This document shows positions 1 through 5,261 of a stretch of 5,261 nucleotides of DNA, piece after piece. The stretch spans positions 1-5,261 of the forward strand of contig JAOPZU010000157.1 of assembly GCA_025963955.1 (NCBI GenBank). The letters run 5' to 3'. Positions within the stretch are counted from its first letter, which is position 1. Every line of letters starts with the position of its first letter. Source of the DNA: Solirubrobacterales bacterium. Lineage in GTDB: Bacteria > Actinomycetota > Thermoleophilia > Solirubrobacterales > Solirubrobacteraceae. The notes below the pieces were generated by a model, which made no database searches, was not told where the DNA came from, and was given only the letters and a program-made list of their open reading frames with translations. Position numbers and translations under genes: made by a program.

Positions 1-16
1 AACGCGGCGCGGCCGC

Positions 17-1168
17 TCAGACGGGTGTGGGCGCGGTCCAGGCGCGCAAACGCGCCGCGGCGGCCTCGCACGCCGCGAGCGTCGGGACGAGCGCCACGCG
101 GACGTAGCCCTCCCCCTCCGGGCCGAAGAAGGCGCCGGGAGCGACGACCAGGCCCTGCTCCAGGAGCGCGAGGGCGAACGCCTCGCTGGAGGTCCAGCCC
201 GCCGGCAGGGCGAGCCAGAGGAAGAACGTGGCCTCGCCGCCGGCGGGGCGCAGGCCGACGTCCTCCAGCGCCGGGAGCAGCGCCGCCCGCTTGGTGCGGT
301 AGACCTCGCGGACCCGGACGACGTGGGCCTCGTCCGCCCAGGCGACCGCTGCGGCACGCTGGAGGAACTCCGGCGGCGCGACCCCGGCGTTCGGCCGGTA
401 GCGCTTCAGCGCGGCGATCAGGAACGGGTCGCCGGCCACGAAGCCGGAGCGATAGCCCGGCATCGACGAGCGCTTGGAGAGCGTGTTGACGACCAGGACG
501 TTCTCGAGGTCGCTCACCTGCAGCGCGCTCGCGGGCAGCTCGTCCACGAACGACAGCTCGCTGTAGGCCTCGTCGCTGGCCAGGACGAACCCGCGCTCGC
601 GGGCGAGAACCGCGGCTTCCTCGTAGAAGGCGAGCGGCGCGGTCGCGGCCGTCGGGTTGTTCGGGTAGTTCAGCCACAGGAGCGCCACCCCGTCCGGCAG
701 CGCTCGGAGGTCCGGCAGGAAGTCCCGCTCGGCAGTGAGGGGCAGTTCGACGACCTGACGCCCGCCGAACAGCGCGCCGCGCGCCGCGACCGGATAGCCC
801 GGCACCGTCACCGCGACCGCTCCCGGCCCCAGGATCTGCGCCAGGCCGAAGATGAGCTCCTTGGCGCCAAGGGTCGGGACGATCTGCGTGGCCGGATCCA
901 GCCCGACGCCGAACCGGCTGGCCGCCCAGGTCGCGATCGCGCCGCGCAGCTCCGGCAGACCCTCCGCCAGCGGATAGGGCGACTGCGGCGTGATGGCGTC
1001 CGCGACCGCCTGGCGTAGGAAGGCCGGGGTGTCCTCGCGCGGCTCCCCGATCCCGAAGTCGATGACGTCCACGCCCTGCGCGCGCAGCTCCCGGGCGGCG
1101 CTGGACAGGCGGGTGAACGGATAGACCTTCAGCCCCTCGAGGACCGGGTTCAGGGCAACGGGGCTCAC
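17..1168 (-). CDS. dapC: N-succinyldiaminopimelate aminotransferase (class I/II PLP enzyme)
   Basis: A 383-residue fold-type I PLP aminotransferase, full length for the family. It likely makes N-succinyl-LL-diaminopimelate from N-succinyl-2-amino-6-oxopimelate, with glutamate as amino donor, in the cytosol. Visible residues: GIGEP (39-43) near the N-terminus, NYPNNP (167-172), DEAY (199-202), the PLP-binding lysine K232 in TLSKRSSMPGYR, R240 as likely phosphate contact, and R357 in YVRVAL as the carboxylate-binding arginine. The start is a GTG at 1166-1168 that overlaps the dapE stop (GTGA). The open frame runs on upstream to about 2101, but that part only shadows dapE and has no aminotransferase sequence. 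No Shine-Dalgarno precedes the start, so translation is probably coupled to dapE. The specific substrate rests on the dapE neighbour and the N-terminal style; a different aminotransferase specificity is possible. Confidence 0.85.
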   Translation of the reverse strand: MSPVALNPVLEGLKVYPFTRLSSAARELRAQGVDVIDFGIGEPREDTPAFLRQAVADAITPQSPYPLAEGLPELRGAIATWAASRFGVGLDPATQIVPTLGAKELIFGLAQILGPGAVAVTVPGYPVAARGALFGGRQVVELPLTAERDFLPDLRALPDGVALLWLNYPNNPTAATAPLAFYEEAAVLARERGFVLASDEAYSELSFVDELPASALQVSDLENVLVVNTLSKRSSMPGYRSGFVAGDPFLIAALKRYRPNAGVAPPEFLQRAAAVAWADEAHVVRVREVYRTKRAALLPALEDVGLRPAGGEATFFLWLALPAGWTSSEAFALALLEQGLVVAPGAFFGPEGEGYVRVALVPTLAACEAAAARLRAWTAPTPV

Positions 1169-2265
1169 GCGGCGGACAGGAACGCGTCGAGGATCCGGGC
1201 GCACCGCACGAGCGCGGCGACGCGGATGCGCTCGTCCCGCTGATGGGCGTGCTTCGGCGCGCCCGGGCCGAAGTTGATCGCGCTCATGCCCATGGCGGTG
1301 AACTCGGCGACGGGCGTCCACGCCTGCTTCGGCGCCACGGGCAGCTCGCCGCACGCGATCAGGCGCCGGACGAGCGGGTCGCTCGCGCAGACCGCCCCCG
1401 ACGGCGCGTTCGAGGTGATCTCGAGGCTCTCGCCCTCGCCGCCGCACAGGACGCGTACGTGGGCCTCGGCGTCCGCGGCCGAGGTCCCGGGCGCGTAGCG
1501 GTGGTTCACGTGGGCATCGACGCGATCGGGGATGACGTTCTGCGCGATCCCGCCGCTGATCTGCGTGACCGAGGTCACCTCCGTGAACGTCAGACCGTCG
1601 AAGACGTGCTCGGCCGGCGCGGTCTGCCCGGTCAGGCGGACGATGCCCCGGGCGGCGCGGTCGATGGCGTTGTCCGCCTGCCACGGCCGGGCGGAGTGGC
1701 CCGAGCGCCCGTGGAAGCTCCAGGTCGCGTTGATGTTCCCCAGGCAGCCGGCGTGGATCGTGTTGTCCGTCGGCTCCATCATCAGGACCAGGTCGGCGTC
1801 CCGCATCCCCGGCTCCCGCTCCAGCAGCGGCGTCAGGGCGGACTCGGCGACCGCCAGCTCCTCCCGCCCGAACAGGCACAGGCCCAGGCGGGCGGTGGCG
1901 CCCGCGGGATCGGCCGCCAGCGCCAACGCGCACTCCATCGCCACGGCGACGGCCCCGAGCATGTCGGCCGCGCCGAGGCCGTGCACGTGCTCCGCGTCCC
2001 GCGAGCCCGGGATGTTGCCCTGGGCCGGAACGGTGTCGAAGTGCCCGCCGAGGAGGATCAGGGGGCCGTCGGGCGCGCCGAGCGGGTCGGTCAGCACGCA
2101 CGTGTCCTGCGCGTCGCGGGCCGGGACCCCGCCCGCCTGCAGGACCCGCAGGGCGTGGGCGGCGAGGACGTCCTCCGTCCGCGACTCGGACGGGATGTCG
2201 ACGAGCTCGAGGGTCCGAACCGCCAGGCGCTCGCCCAGGTCCGCGTCGCTGAGGTGCTGGAACAC
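1165..2265 (-). CDS. dapE: Succinyl-diaminopimelate desuccinylase (M20 metallopeptidase family)
   Basis: A 366-residue M20 di-zinc hydrolase, normal length for DapE. It removes succinate from N-succinyl-LL-diaminopimelate to give LL-diaminopimelate for lysine and peptidoglycan synthesis. Visible residues: H75 and D77 in GGHFDTVP, bridging D101 in GAADM, catalytic base E135 with metal ligand E136 in GREE, E164 in MMEPTD, a dimerisation-domain motif GHSARPW (189-195), and a C-terminal metal histidine, probably H341, in PKHAHQRDE. Spacing closely follows E. coli DapE (H67, D100, E134, E135, E163, H349, recalled from the literature). The GHSARPW and NAI wording resembles the Gram-positive DapE subgroup. 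The start is GTG (2263-2265) with no Shine-Dalgarno, placed 7 bases after a TAGCCT box. The lysine usual after DM in M20 enzymes is L103 here. Another M20 amidohydrolase is the main alternative, made less likely by the adjoining dapC. Confidence 0.88.
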   Translation of the reverse strand: MFQHLSDADLGERLAVRTLELVDIPSESRTEDVLAAHALRVLQAGGVPARDAQDTCVLTDPLGAPDGPLILLGGHFDTVPAQGNIPGSRDAEHVHGLGAADMLGAVAVAMECALALAADPAGATARLGLCLFGREELAVAESALTPLLEREPGMRDADLVLMMEPTDNTIHAGCLGNINATWSFHGRSGHSARPWQADNAIDRAARGIVRLTGQTAPAEHVFDGLTFTEVTSVTQISGGIAQNVIPDRVDAHVNHRYAPGTSAADAEAHVRVLCGGEGESLEITSNAPSGAVCASDPLVRRLIACGELPVAPKQAWTPVAEFTAMGMSAINFGPGAPKHAHQRDERIRVAALVRCARILDAFLSAA

Positions 2266-2272
2266 CGCCCGG

Positions 2273-2278
2273 AGGCTA
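2273..2278 (-). promoter_or_regulatory. Putative -10 box of the dapE-dapC unit (leaderless)
   Basis: Reading the minus strand, TAGCCT fits the actinobacterial -10 pattern TAnnnT and lies exactly 7 bases before the dapE GTG. Transcription would therefore begin at or next to the start codon. No -35 hexamer resembling TTGACA is seen at 17-19 bases. The call rests on spacing and on the same arrangement at hflX and the DUF429 gene. Confidence 0.5.
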
Positions 2279-2315
2279 GCGGCCGCTCCGTGCTGCGCCG
2301 TCGACCGTCGGCTTC

Positions 2316-2321
2316 TACAGT
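2316..2321 (+). promoter_or_regulatory. Putative -10 box of the DUF429 gene (leaderless)
   Basis: TACAGT matches TAnnnT and is followed by 9 bases before the ATG at 2331, so the transcript would carry almost no 5' leader. It sits in the most AT-rich patch of the divergent gap (around CTTCTACAGTT). No clear -35 element is visible. The opposing dapE -10 box lies 37 bases away, so the two polymerase footprints would overlap. Confidence 0.45.
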
Positions 2322-2330
2322 TGCCACGGC

Positions 2331-3128
2331 ATGCGCTATTGCGGCATAGACGTCTCCGCCAAGCCCGGCAACCAGCAGCTCGTGACCCTCCACGAGCGCC
2401 GCGGCACCGACGGCGAGACCGAGCTCGTGGCGACCTTCTACGAGCCGGGGGAGCCGGAGGCCGTCGCCCGGACGGTGCGCGGCTTCGGCGGCGAGGCGGT
2501 GGTCGCGGTGGACGCGCCGAGCGGTCCGCGCCTGGACCTCCTGGCGCCCGGACGCCCGCTGCGCGAGCAGCTCGGGTTGCCCGAGGGACGCTACGAGCGC
2601 CACCGCGTGTGCGACGCCATTCTCTTCCGCCGCTCCCTGCCGCTCTACCCGGTTCCTGCCGCGGGACAGCAGCTGACCGCCTGGGAGCGGTGGATCGAGG
2701 TGGGCTTCCGCCTCTTCGAGCAGCTCGCCCCGCTCGGGCTCTACCGGCCCGACCGCGCGGCCGGCGTGGTGGAGTCGCCCGTCGGCGACGGCGCGCTGCG
2801 CTCCGGAAGACTCGTCGAGACCTACCCCGACGCGATCTTCTGCGCGCTCCTGGGCCACCGCCCGTCGCCGAAGCGCACGCCGTGGGGCCTGCAGCAGCGG
2901 ATCGCGGCGCTCAAGCTGCGGAACGTCGTGGACGCGGACGGCGGGCTCTGGCACCGGACCCTGGACGAGCTCGACGCGTGCGCCGCCGCCTACGCGGCGT
3001 ACACGCTGGCAGACGGGGGCGGCTCGTGGGTCGGCGACCCCCGGGAGGGCGTGATCCTGCTGCCCGTCCCACAGCTGGCGGAGCGGTACCTGAAGCTGCC
3101 GCCGCCTGGCCGCCACGCGCTGGTCTGA
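2331..3128 (+). CDS. DUF429 family protein, predicted RNase H-like fold
   Basis: A 265-residue soluble protein without signal peptide or membrane segment. It has the marks of DUF429: GIDVSAK at 5-11, VAVDAPSG at 58-65, ETYP at 163-166, LDELDA at 211-216 and GDPREGVI at 235-242. As I recall, the family is grouped with RNase H-like folds; here D7, D61, E163 and D212 or D215 are spaced like a possible metal-binding acidic set. A nuclease role is inference only, and no substrate or pathway is known to me. The ATG start places GIDVSAK right at the N-terminus, as expected for the first strand of that fold. The gene has its own putative promoter, diverges from dapE, and is followed 54 bases later by hflX, which also has its own -10 box. 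Full length, no frameshift. Confidence 0.85.
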   Translation: MRYCGIDVSAKPGNQQLVTLHERRGTDGETELVATFYEPGEPEAVARTVRGFGGEAVVAVDAPSGPRLDLLAPGRPLREQLGLPEGRYERHRVCDAILFRRSLPLYPVPAAGQQLTAWERWIEVGFRLFEQLAPLGLYRPDRAAGVVESPVGDGALRSGRLVETYPDAIFCALLGHRPSPKRTPWGLQQRIAALKLRNVVDADGGLWHRTLDELDACAAAYAAYTLADGGGSWVGDPREGVILLPVPQLAERYLKLPPPGRHALV

Positions 3129-3169
3129 GCGACGACGCACGACCCCGGCGAGGTCCCCGGCCGCCGCTC

Positions 3170-3175
3170 TAGACT
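3170..3175 (+). promoter_or_regulatory. Putative -10 box of the hflX-dut operon (leaderless)
   Basis: TAGACT fits TAnnnT and is followed by exactly 7 bases before the GTG start of hflX, the same spacing as at dapE. It lies in the 54-base gap after the DUF429 stop. The region upstream is GC-rich, with no recognisable -35 hexamer and no strong hairpin that would end transcription from the DUF429 gene, so read-through from it is also possible. Confidence 0.5.
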
Positions 3176-3182
3176 GGATCTC

Positions 3183-4511
3183 GTGCCGAATCGCAGCCGC
3201 CACGGGCGGACAGAGCCCACCCGCACGACCGGAACCGGTCCCGGAGATCGCGGCGCCCGCGCGAAGCAGCGGGCGTTCTGCGTCGGCGTGCTCGAGGACG
3301 GGGACCCGGGGGACGAGCTGCTCGAGCTGAAGGAGCTGCTGCGCACGGCCGGCGTCGCCGTGGTCGGCGAGGAGATCCAGAACCGCGAGAAGGTCCACCC
3401 GAACACCTACCTCGGGCCGGGCAAGCTCGAGGAGGTCAAGACGGCGGCCAAGGCGGCGGACGCGAACGTCATCGCGGTGGACGGCGAGCTGACGCCACGG
3501 CAGGAGCGCAACATGGAGGCCGTCCTCGGCATCCCGGTCGTCGACCGCACCGCGACGATCCTCGACATCTTCGCCGGACACGCGCACAGCGCGGAGGGCA
3601 AGCTCCAGGTCGAGCTCGCGCAGCTGCAGTACAACATGGCCCGCATGCGGGGGTTGTGGACCCACCTCGAGCGCCTGGGCGGCGGGATCGGCACCCGCGG
3701 ACCGGGTGAGTCCCAGATCGAGACGGACCGCCGCCTCGCGCGCGATCGCATCTCCGCGCTCAAGCGCCGCCTCGAGGAGGTCAAGGGGACGCGCGCGACG
3801 ATGCGGGCCGAGCGGGAGCGCGCGCACCTGCCGCAGATCGCCCTGGCGGGCTACACCAACGCCGGCAAGTCGACGCTCCTGAACCAGCTGACGGGGGCCG
3901 AGGTCGGCGTCCGGGACCGGCTGTTCCACACCCTGGACCCGACCACGCGCACCTGGCGCCTGCACGGGCGCACCTACCTGCTGACGGACACCGTCGGCTT
4001 CATCCGCAAGCTCCCGCATCAGCTCGTGCAGGCGTTCGGCGCCACACTCGAGGAGACCCGCCGCGCCGACCTCATCCTGCACGTCGTGGACGCCTCGGCC
4101 GAGGAGGAGGACCGCGAGCAGATGATGCGCGCGGTCGACGAGGTCCTGGAGGAGATCGGCGCCGGCGAGCGCCCGCGGATGCTCGTGCTCAACAAGATCG
4201 ACGCCCTCGACGAGGAGGCTCGCGAGATGCTCGCGCGGCGCTTCCCGGAGGCCGTGATGGTCAGTGCCGCGACGGGCGACGGCGTCGCCACCTTCGGCGA
4301 GCGGATCGCCGAGGAGTTCGAGCGCCGGCTGCAGGACATCGAGCTGCTGCTGCCCTACAGCGAGGGCGCGCGCCTGGCGGAGCTCCACGAGATCGCCGGG
4401 GACCTGGAGCGCGTGGAGACGCCCGAGGGCGTCCGCGTCCACGCGCGGGTGCCGGAGAGCGTCGCCGAGCGCTTCGCGCCGTTCCTGGTCGTCGATCCGC
4501 AGCCGGCCTGA
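3183..4511 (+). CDS. hflX: GTPase HflX, ribosome-splitting factor
   Basis: A 442-residue TRAFAC-class GTPase of the HflX family. HflX binds the 50S subunit and splits stalled 70S ribosomes during heat or antibiotic stress. Domains in order: a basic, probably disordered tail (1-28), the HflX nucleotide-binding-like N-terminal domain (about 31-160), a glycine-rich linker with GGGIGTRGPGES (167-177) and a helical coiled segment (about 180-215), then the G domain. G motifs: Walker A GYTNAGKST (223-231), switch I DPTTR (252-256), DTVGF (269-273), NKID (337-340) and SA (361-362). A C-terminal domain of about 60 residues follows. HflX lacks the usual catalytic glutamine, and the hydrophobic residue after DTVG here is F273, as expected. 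The GTG start is favoured because a TAGACT box lies 7 bases upstream; an in-frame start further in would remove only the poorly conserved tail. dut follows 5 bases after the stop. Confidence 0.95.
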   Translation: MPNRSRHGRTEPTRTTGTGPGDRGARAKQRAFCVGVLEDGDPGDELLELKELLRTAGVAVVGEEIQNREKVHPNTYLGPGKLEEVKTAAKAADANVIAVDGELTPRQERNMEAVLGIPVVDRTATILDIFAGHAHSAEGKLQVELAQLQYNMARMRGLWTHLERLGGGIGTRGPGESQIETDRRLARDRISALKRRLEEVKGTRATMRAERERAHLPQIALAGYTNAGKSTLLNQLTGAEVGVRDRLFHTLDPTTRTWRLHGRTYLLTDTVGFIRKLPHQLVQAFGATLEETRRADLILHVVDASAEEEDREQMMRAVDEVLEEIGAGERPRMLVLNKIDALDEEAREMLARRFPEAVMVSAATGDGVATFGERIAEEFERRLQDIELLLPYSEGARLAELHEIAGDLERVETPEGVRVHARVPESVAERFAPFLVVDPQPA

Positions 4512-4516
4512 GCGAC

Positions 4517-4948
4517 GTGCTGCAGGTCCGGCGGCTGGACCCCCGCGCCCGGGTCCCGGAGCGGGCGCACCCCGGGGACGCGGGGCTCGACCTCCGCGCC
4601 CTCGACGGCGGGACGCTGGAGCCGGGCGGGCGCACGCTCGTCCCGACCGGCCTGGCGATCGCGCTGCCGGCGGGACACGCCGGGCTGGTGCTGCCCCGCA
4701 GCGGGCTGGCCGCGCGGCACGGGCTGACGCTCGTCAACACGCCGGGCCTCATCGATGAGGGCTTCCGCGGTGAGCTGCAGGTCCTGCTGCTGAACACGGA
4801 CCGCGAGCAGGCGTTCACCTGGCAGCCCGGGGACCGCATCGCCCAGCTCGTGCTCGTGGCCGTGGCCACGCCGTCCGTCGTCGAGGCTCAGGCCTTCGAC
4901 GACGACACGGAACGCGGCACGAGCGGCTTCGGCTCCAGCGGGACCTGA
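4517..4948 (+). CDS. dut: Deoxyuridine 5'-triphosphate nucleotidohydrolase (trimeric dUTPase)
   Basis: A 143-residue homotrimeric-type dUTPase that hydrolyses dUTP to dUMP and pyrophosphate. This keeps uracil out of DNA and supplies dUMP for thymidylate synthesis. All five family motifs are present in order: I, DAGLDLRA (21-28); II, PRSGLAAR (60-67); III, NTPGLIDEGFRGEL (74-87) with catalytic D80; IV, GDRIAQLVL (105-113); V, RGTSGFGSSG (133-142), the flexible arm that closes over the triphosphate. Length is normal (E. coli 151). The motif III tyrosine that normally stacks on the deoxyribose is F83. The GTG start at 4517 lies 5 bases after the hflX TGA, with no convincing Shine-Dalgarno, so re-initiation after hflX is likely. 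A strong hairpin begins 9 bases after the stop. Confidence 0.95.
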   Translation: MLQVRRLDPRARVPERAHPGDAGLDLRALDGGTLEPGGRTLVPTGLAIALPAGHAGLVLPRSGLAARHGLTLVNTPGLIDEGFRGELQVLLLNTDREQAFTWQPGDRIAQLVLVAVATPSVVEAQAFDDDTERGTSGFGSSGT

Positions 4949-4956
4949 CCCGCGCG

Positions 4957-4985
4957 CGGGGGATCGCCCCTTGGGCGATCCCCCG
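4957..4985 (+). terminator. Hairpin terminator after dut
   Basis: A perfect 13-bp stem, CGGGGGATCGCCC paired with GGGCGATCCCCCG, closes a 3-base CTT loop. It starts 9 bases after the dut stop. No T-tract follows, so it is not a classical intrinsic terminator; such U-poor hairpins are common at gene ends in high-GC actinobacteria. Being palindromic, it may also act on transcripts arriving from the minus-strand gene. Confidence 0.65.
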
Positions 4986-4987
4986 AA

Positions 4988-5012
4988 CGCGACGGCCCCC
5001 TGGGCCGTTGCG
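4988..5012 (-). terminator. Hairpin terminator after the substrate-binding protein gene
   Basis: An 11-bp stem, CGCGACGGCCC paired with GGGCCGTTGCG (one G-T wobble), closes a 3-base CCT loop. It lies 4 bases beyond the stop of the minus-strand gene and only 2 bases from the dut hairpin. No T-tract is present on either strand. Assignment to the minus-strand gene is by proximity. Confidence 0.55.
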
Positions 5013-5016
5013 GCGG

Positions 5017-5261
5017 CTACTTGATGTAGCCCGACTCCTTCAGGTACTCGGTCGCGACCGCGGCCGGCTTCTGCTTGTCGAGGTCGACGCGGGAGTTGAG
5101 CTCCTGCATGACGGGAGTGGTGAGCCCCGTCTGCACCTGCGCGATGACCTTCGCGAAGTCCGGGCCGGCGGCCTTCACCGCGGAGTCACGGGCCAGGAAG
5201 GACACGTTGTAGGGCGGCAGGAACTGCTTGTCGTCCTCCAGCAGGACCTCCTTGTTGGCCG
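5017..5261 (-). CDS. Glycine betaine/osmoprotectant ABC transporter substrate-binding protein, C-terminal part (OpuAC/ProX family)
   Basis: Only the last 80 codons and the TAG stop are inside the window; the gene continues past the right edge, so its start, signal peptide and most of the ligand pocket are not visible. The reading frame is open from the edge, starting ...ANKEVLLEDDKQFLPPYNV. The phrase LEDDKQFLPPYN followed by a helical tail with LTTPVMQELNSRVD and ending YLKESGYIK is characteristic of OpuAC/ProX-type proteins, which bind glycine betaine, choline or related osmoprotectants outside the membrane and deliver them to an ABC permease. A GTG at 5203-5205 could be mistaken for a start, but the homologous sequence clearly extends upstream of it. 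Ligand identity cannot be judged from this fragment. Permease and ATPase genes would be expected beyond the edge. Confidence 0.85.
   Translation of the reverse strand, partial: ANKEVLLEDDKQFLPPYNVSFLARDSAVKAAGPDFAKVIAQVQTGLTTPVMQELNSRVDLDKQKPAAVATEYLKESGYIK

Noticed and set aside
1169..2101. Upstream extension of the dapC open frame, which would give a 694-residue fused protein
   Set aside because: The extension is arginine- and proline-rich, matches no family, and lies in another frame of dapE, whose full set of catalytic residues is clear. The aminotransferase is complete from the GTG at 1168.
2300..2305. GTCGAC palindrome between the divergent promoters as an operator
   Set aside because: A 6-base palindrome is expected by chance in GC-rich DNA and has no flanking symmetry to support a regulator site.
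3141..3155. Possible small hairpin (GACC...GGTC) after the DUF429 stop as a terminator
   Set aside because: Only a 4-bp stem with a 7-base loop and no T-tract; not distinguishable from chance in GC-rich sequence.
1532..3172. A 546-codon plus-strand open frame overlapping dapE and the DUF429 gene
   Set aside because: The translation is rich in R, A and P, has no domain signature, and runs antisense to dapE then out of frame with DUF429; a composition artefact.
2091..4442. A 783-codon open frame on the minus strand opposite the DUF429 gene and hflX
   Set aside because: Long antisense frames are expected at this GC content because stop codons are rare. The translation is low-complexity and the plus-strand genes carry family motifs throughout.
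5203..5205. GTG as the start of a small 62-residue protein on the minus strand
   Set aside because: The frame stays open upstream to the window edge and the upstream residues (LEDDKQFLPPYN) continue the OpuAC/ProX homology, so this valine codon is internal.
1..5261. Defence island, phage, IS, CRISPR or other novel system
   Set aside because: All genes but DUF429 are well-known housekeeping families, codon usage looks uniform, and there are no repeats, terminal inverted repeats, integrase or transposase motifs.

Overview
The window looks like an ordinary chromosomal stretch from a very GC-rich bacterium. The protein families, the frequent GTG starts and the leaderless-looking promoters suggest an actinobacterium in the broad sense, perhaps the Thermoleophilia/Solirubrobacter side. 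That placement is inferred from style and family resemblance, since no rRNA or other marker is present. I see no mobile element, CRISPR array, tRNA, rRNA or sign of recent transfer.

Layout. Positions 17-2265, minus strand: a two-gene unit, dapE then dapC, joined by a 4-base GTGA overlap. They encode the desuccinylase and aminotransferase of the succinylase branch of diaminopimelate/lysine synthesis. Positions 2266-2330: a 65-base divergent promoter region. Positions 2331-3128, plus strand: a DUF429 protein of unknown function with apparent RNase H-like acidic residues. Positions 3129-3182: a short gap carrying the hflX promoter. Positions 3183-4948, plus strand: hflX (ribosome-splitting GTPase) followed 5 bases later by dut (trimeric dUTPase), probably one operon. 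Positions 4949-5016: a convergent gap filled by two back-to-back hairpins. Positions 5017-5261, minus strand: the C-terminal end of a glycine betaine/osmoprotectant ABC transporter substrate-binding protein that continues past the right edge. Positions 1-16 are too short to hold anything recognisable.

How the parts relate. DapC and DapE catalyse consecutive steps and are translationally linked. HflX and Dut are housekeeping functions (ribosome rescue, nucleotide-pool sanitation) with no obvious biochemical link. The most useful non-coding observation is that all three promoter-led genes have a TAnnnT box 7-9 bases before the start codon, which fits leaderless transcripts. The other two complete genes start at or just after the preceding stop codon. 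None of the five complete genes has a convincing Shine-Dalgarno sequence. I did not find a previously undescribed system; the DUF429 gene is the only true unknown.
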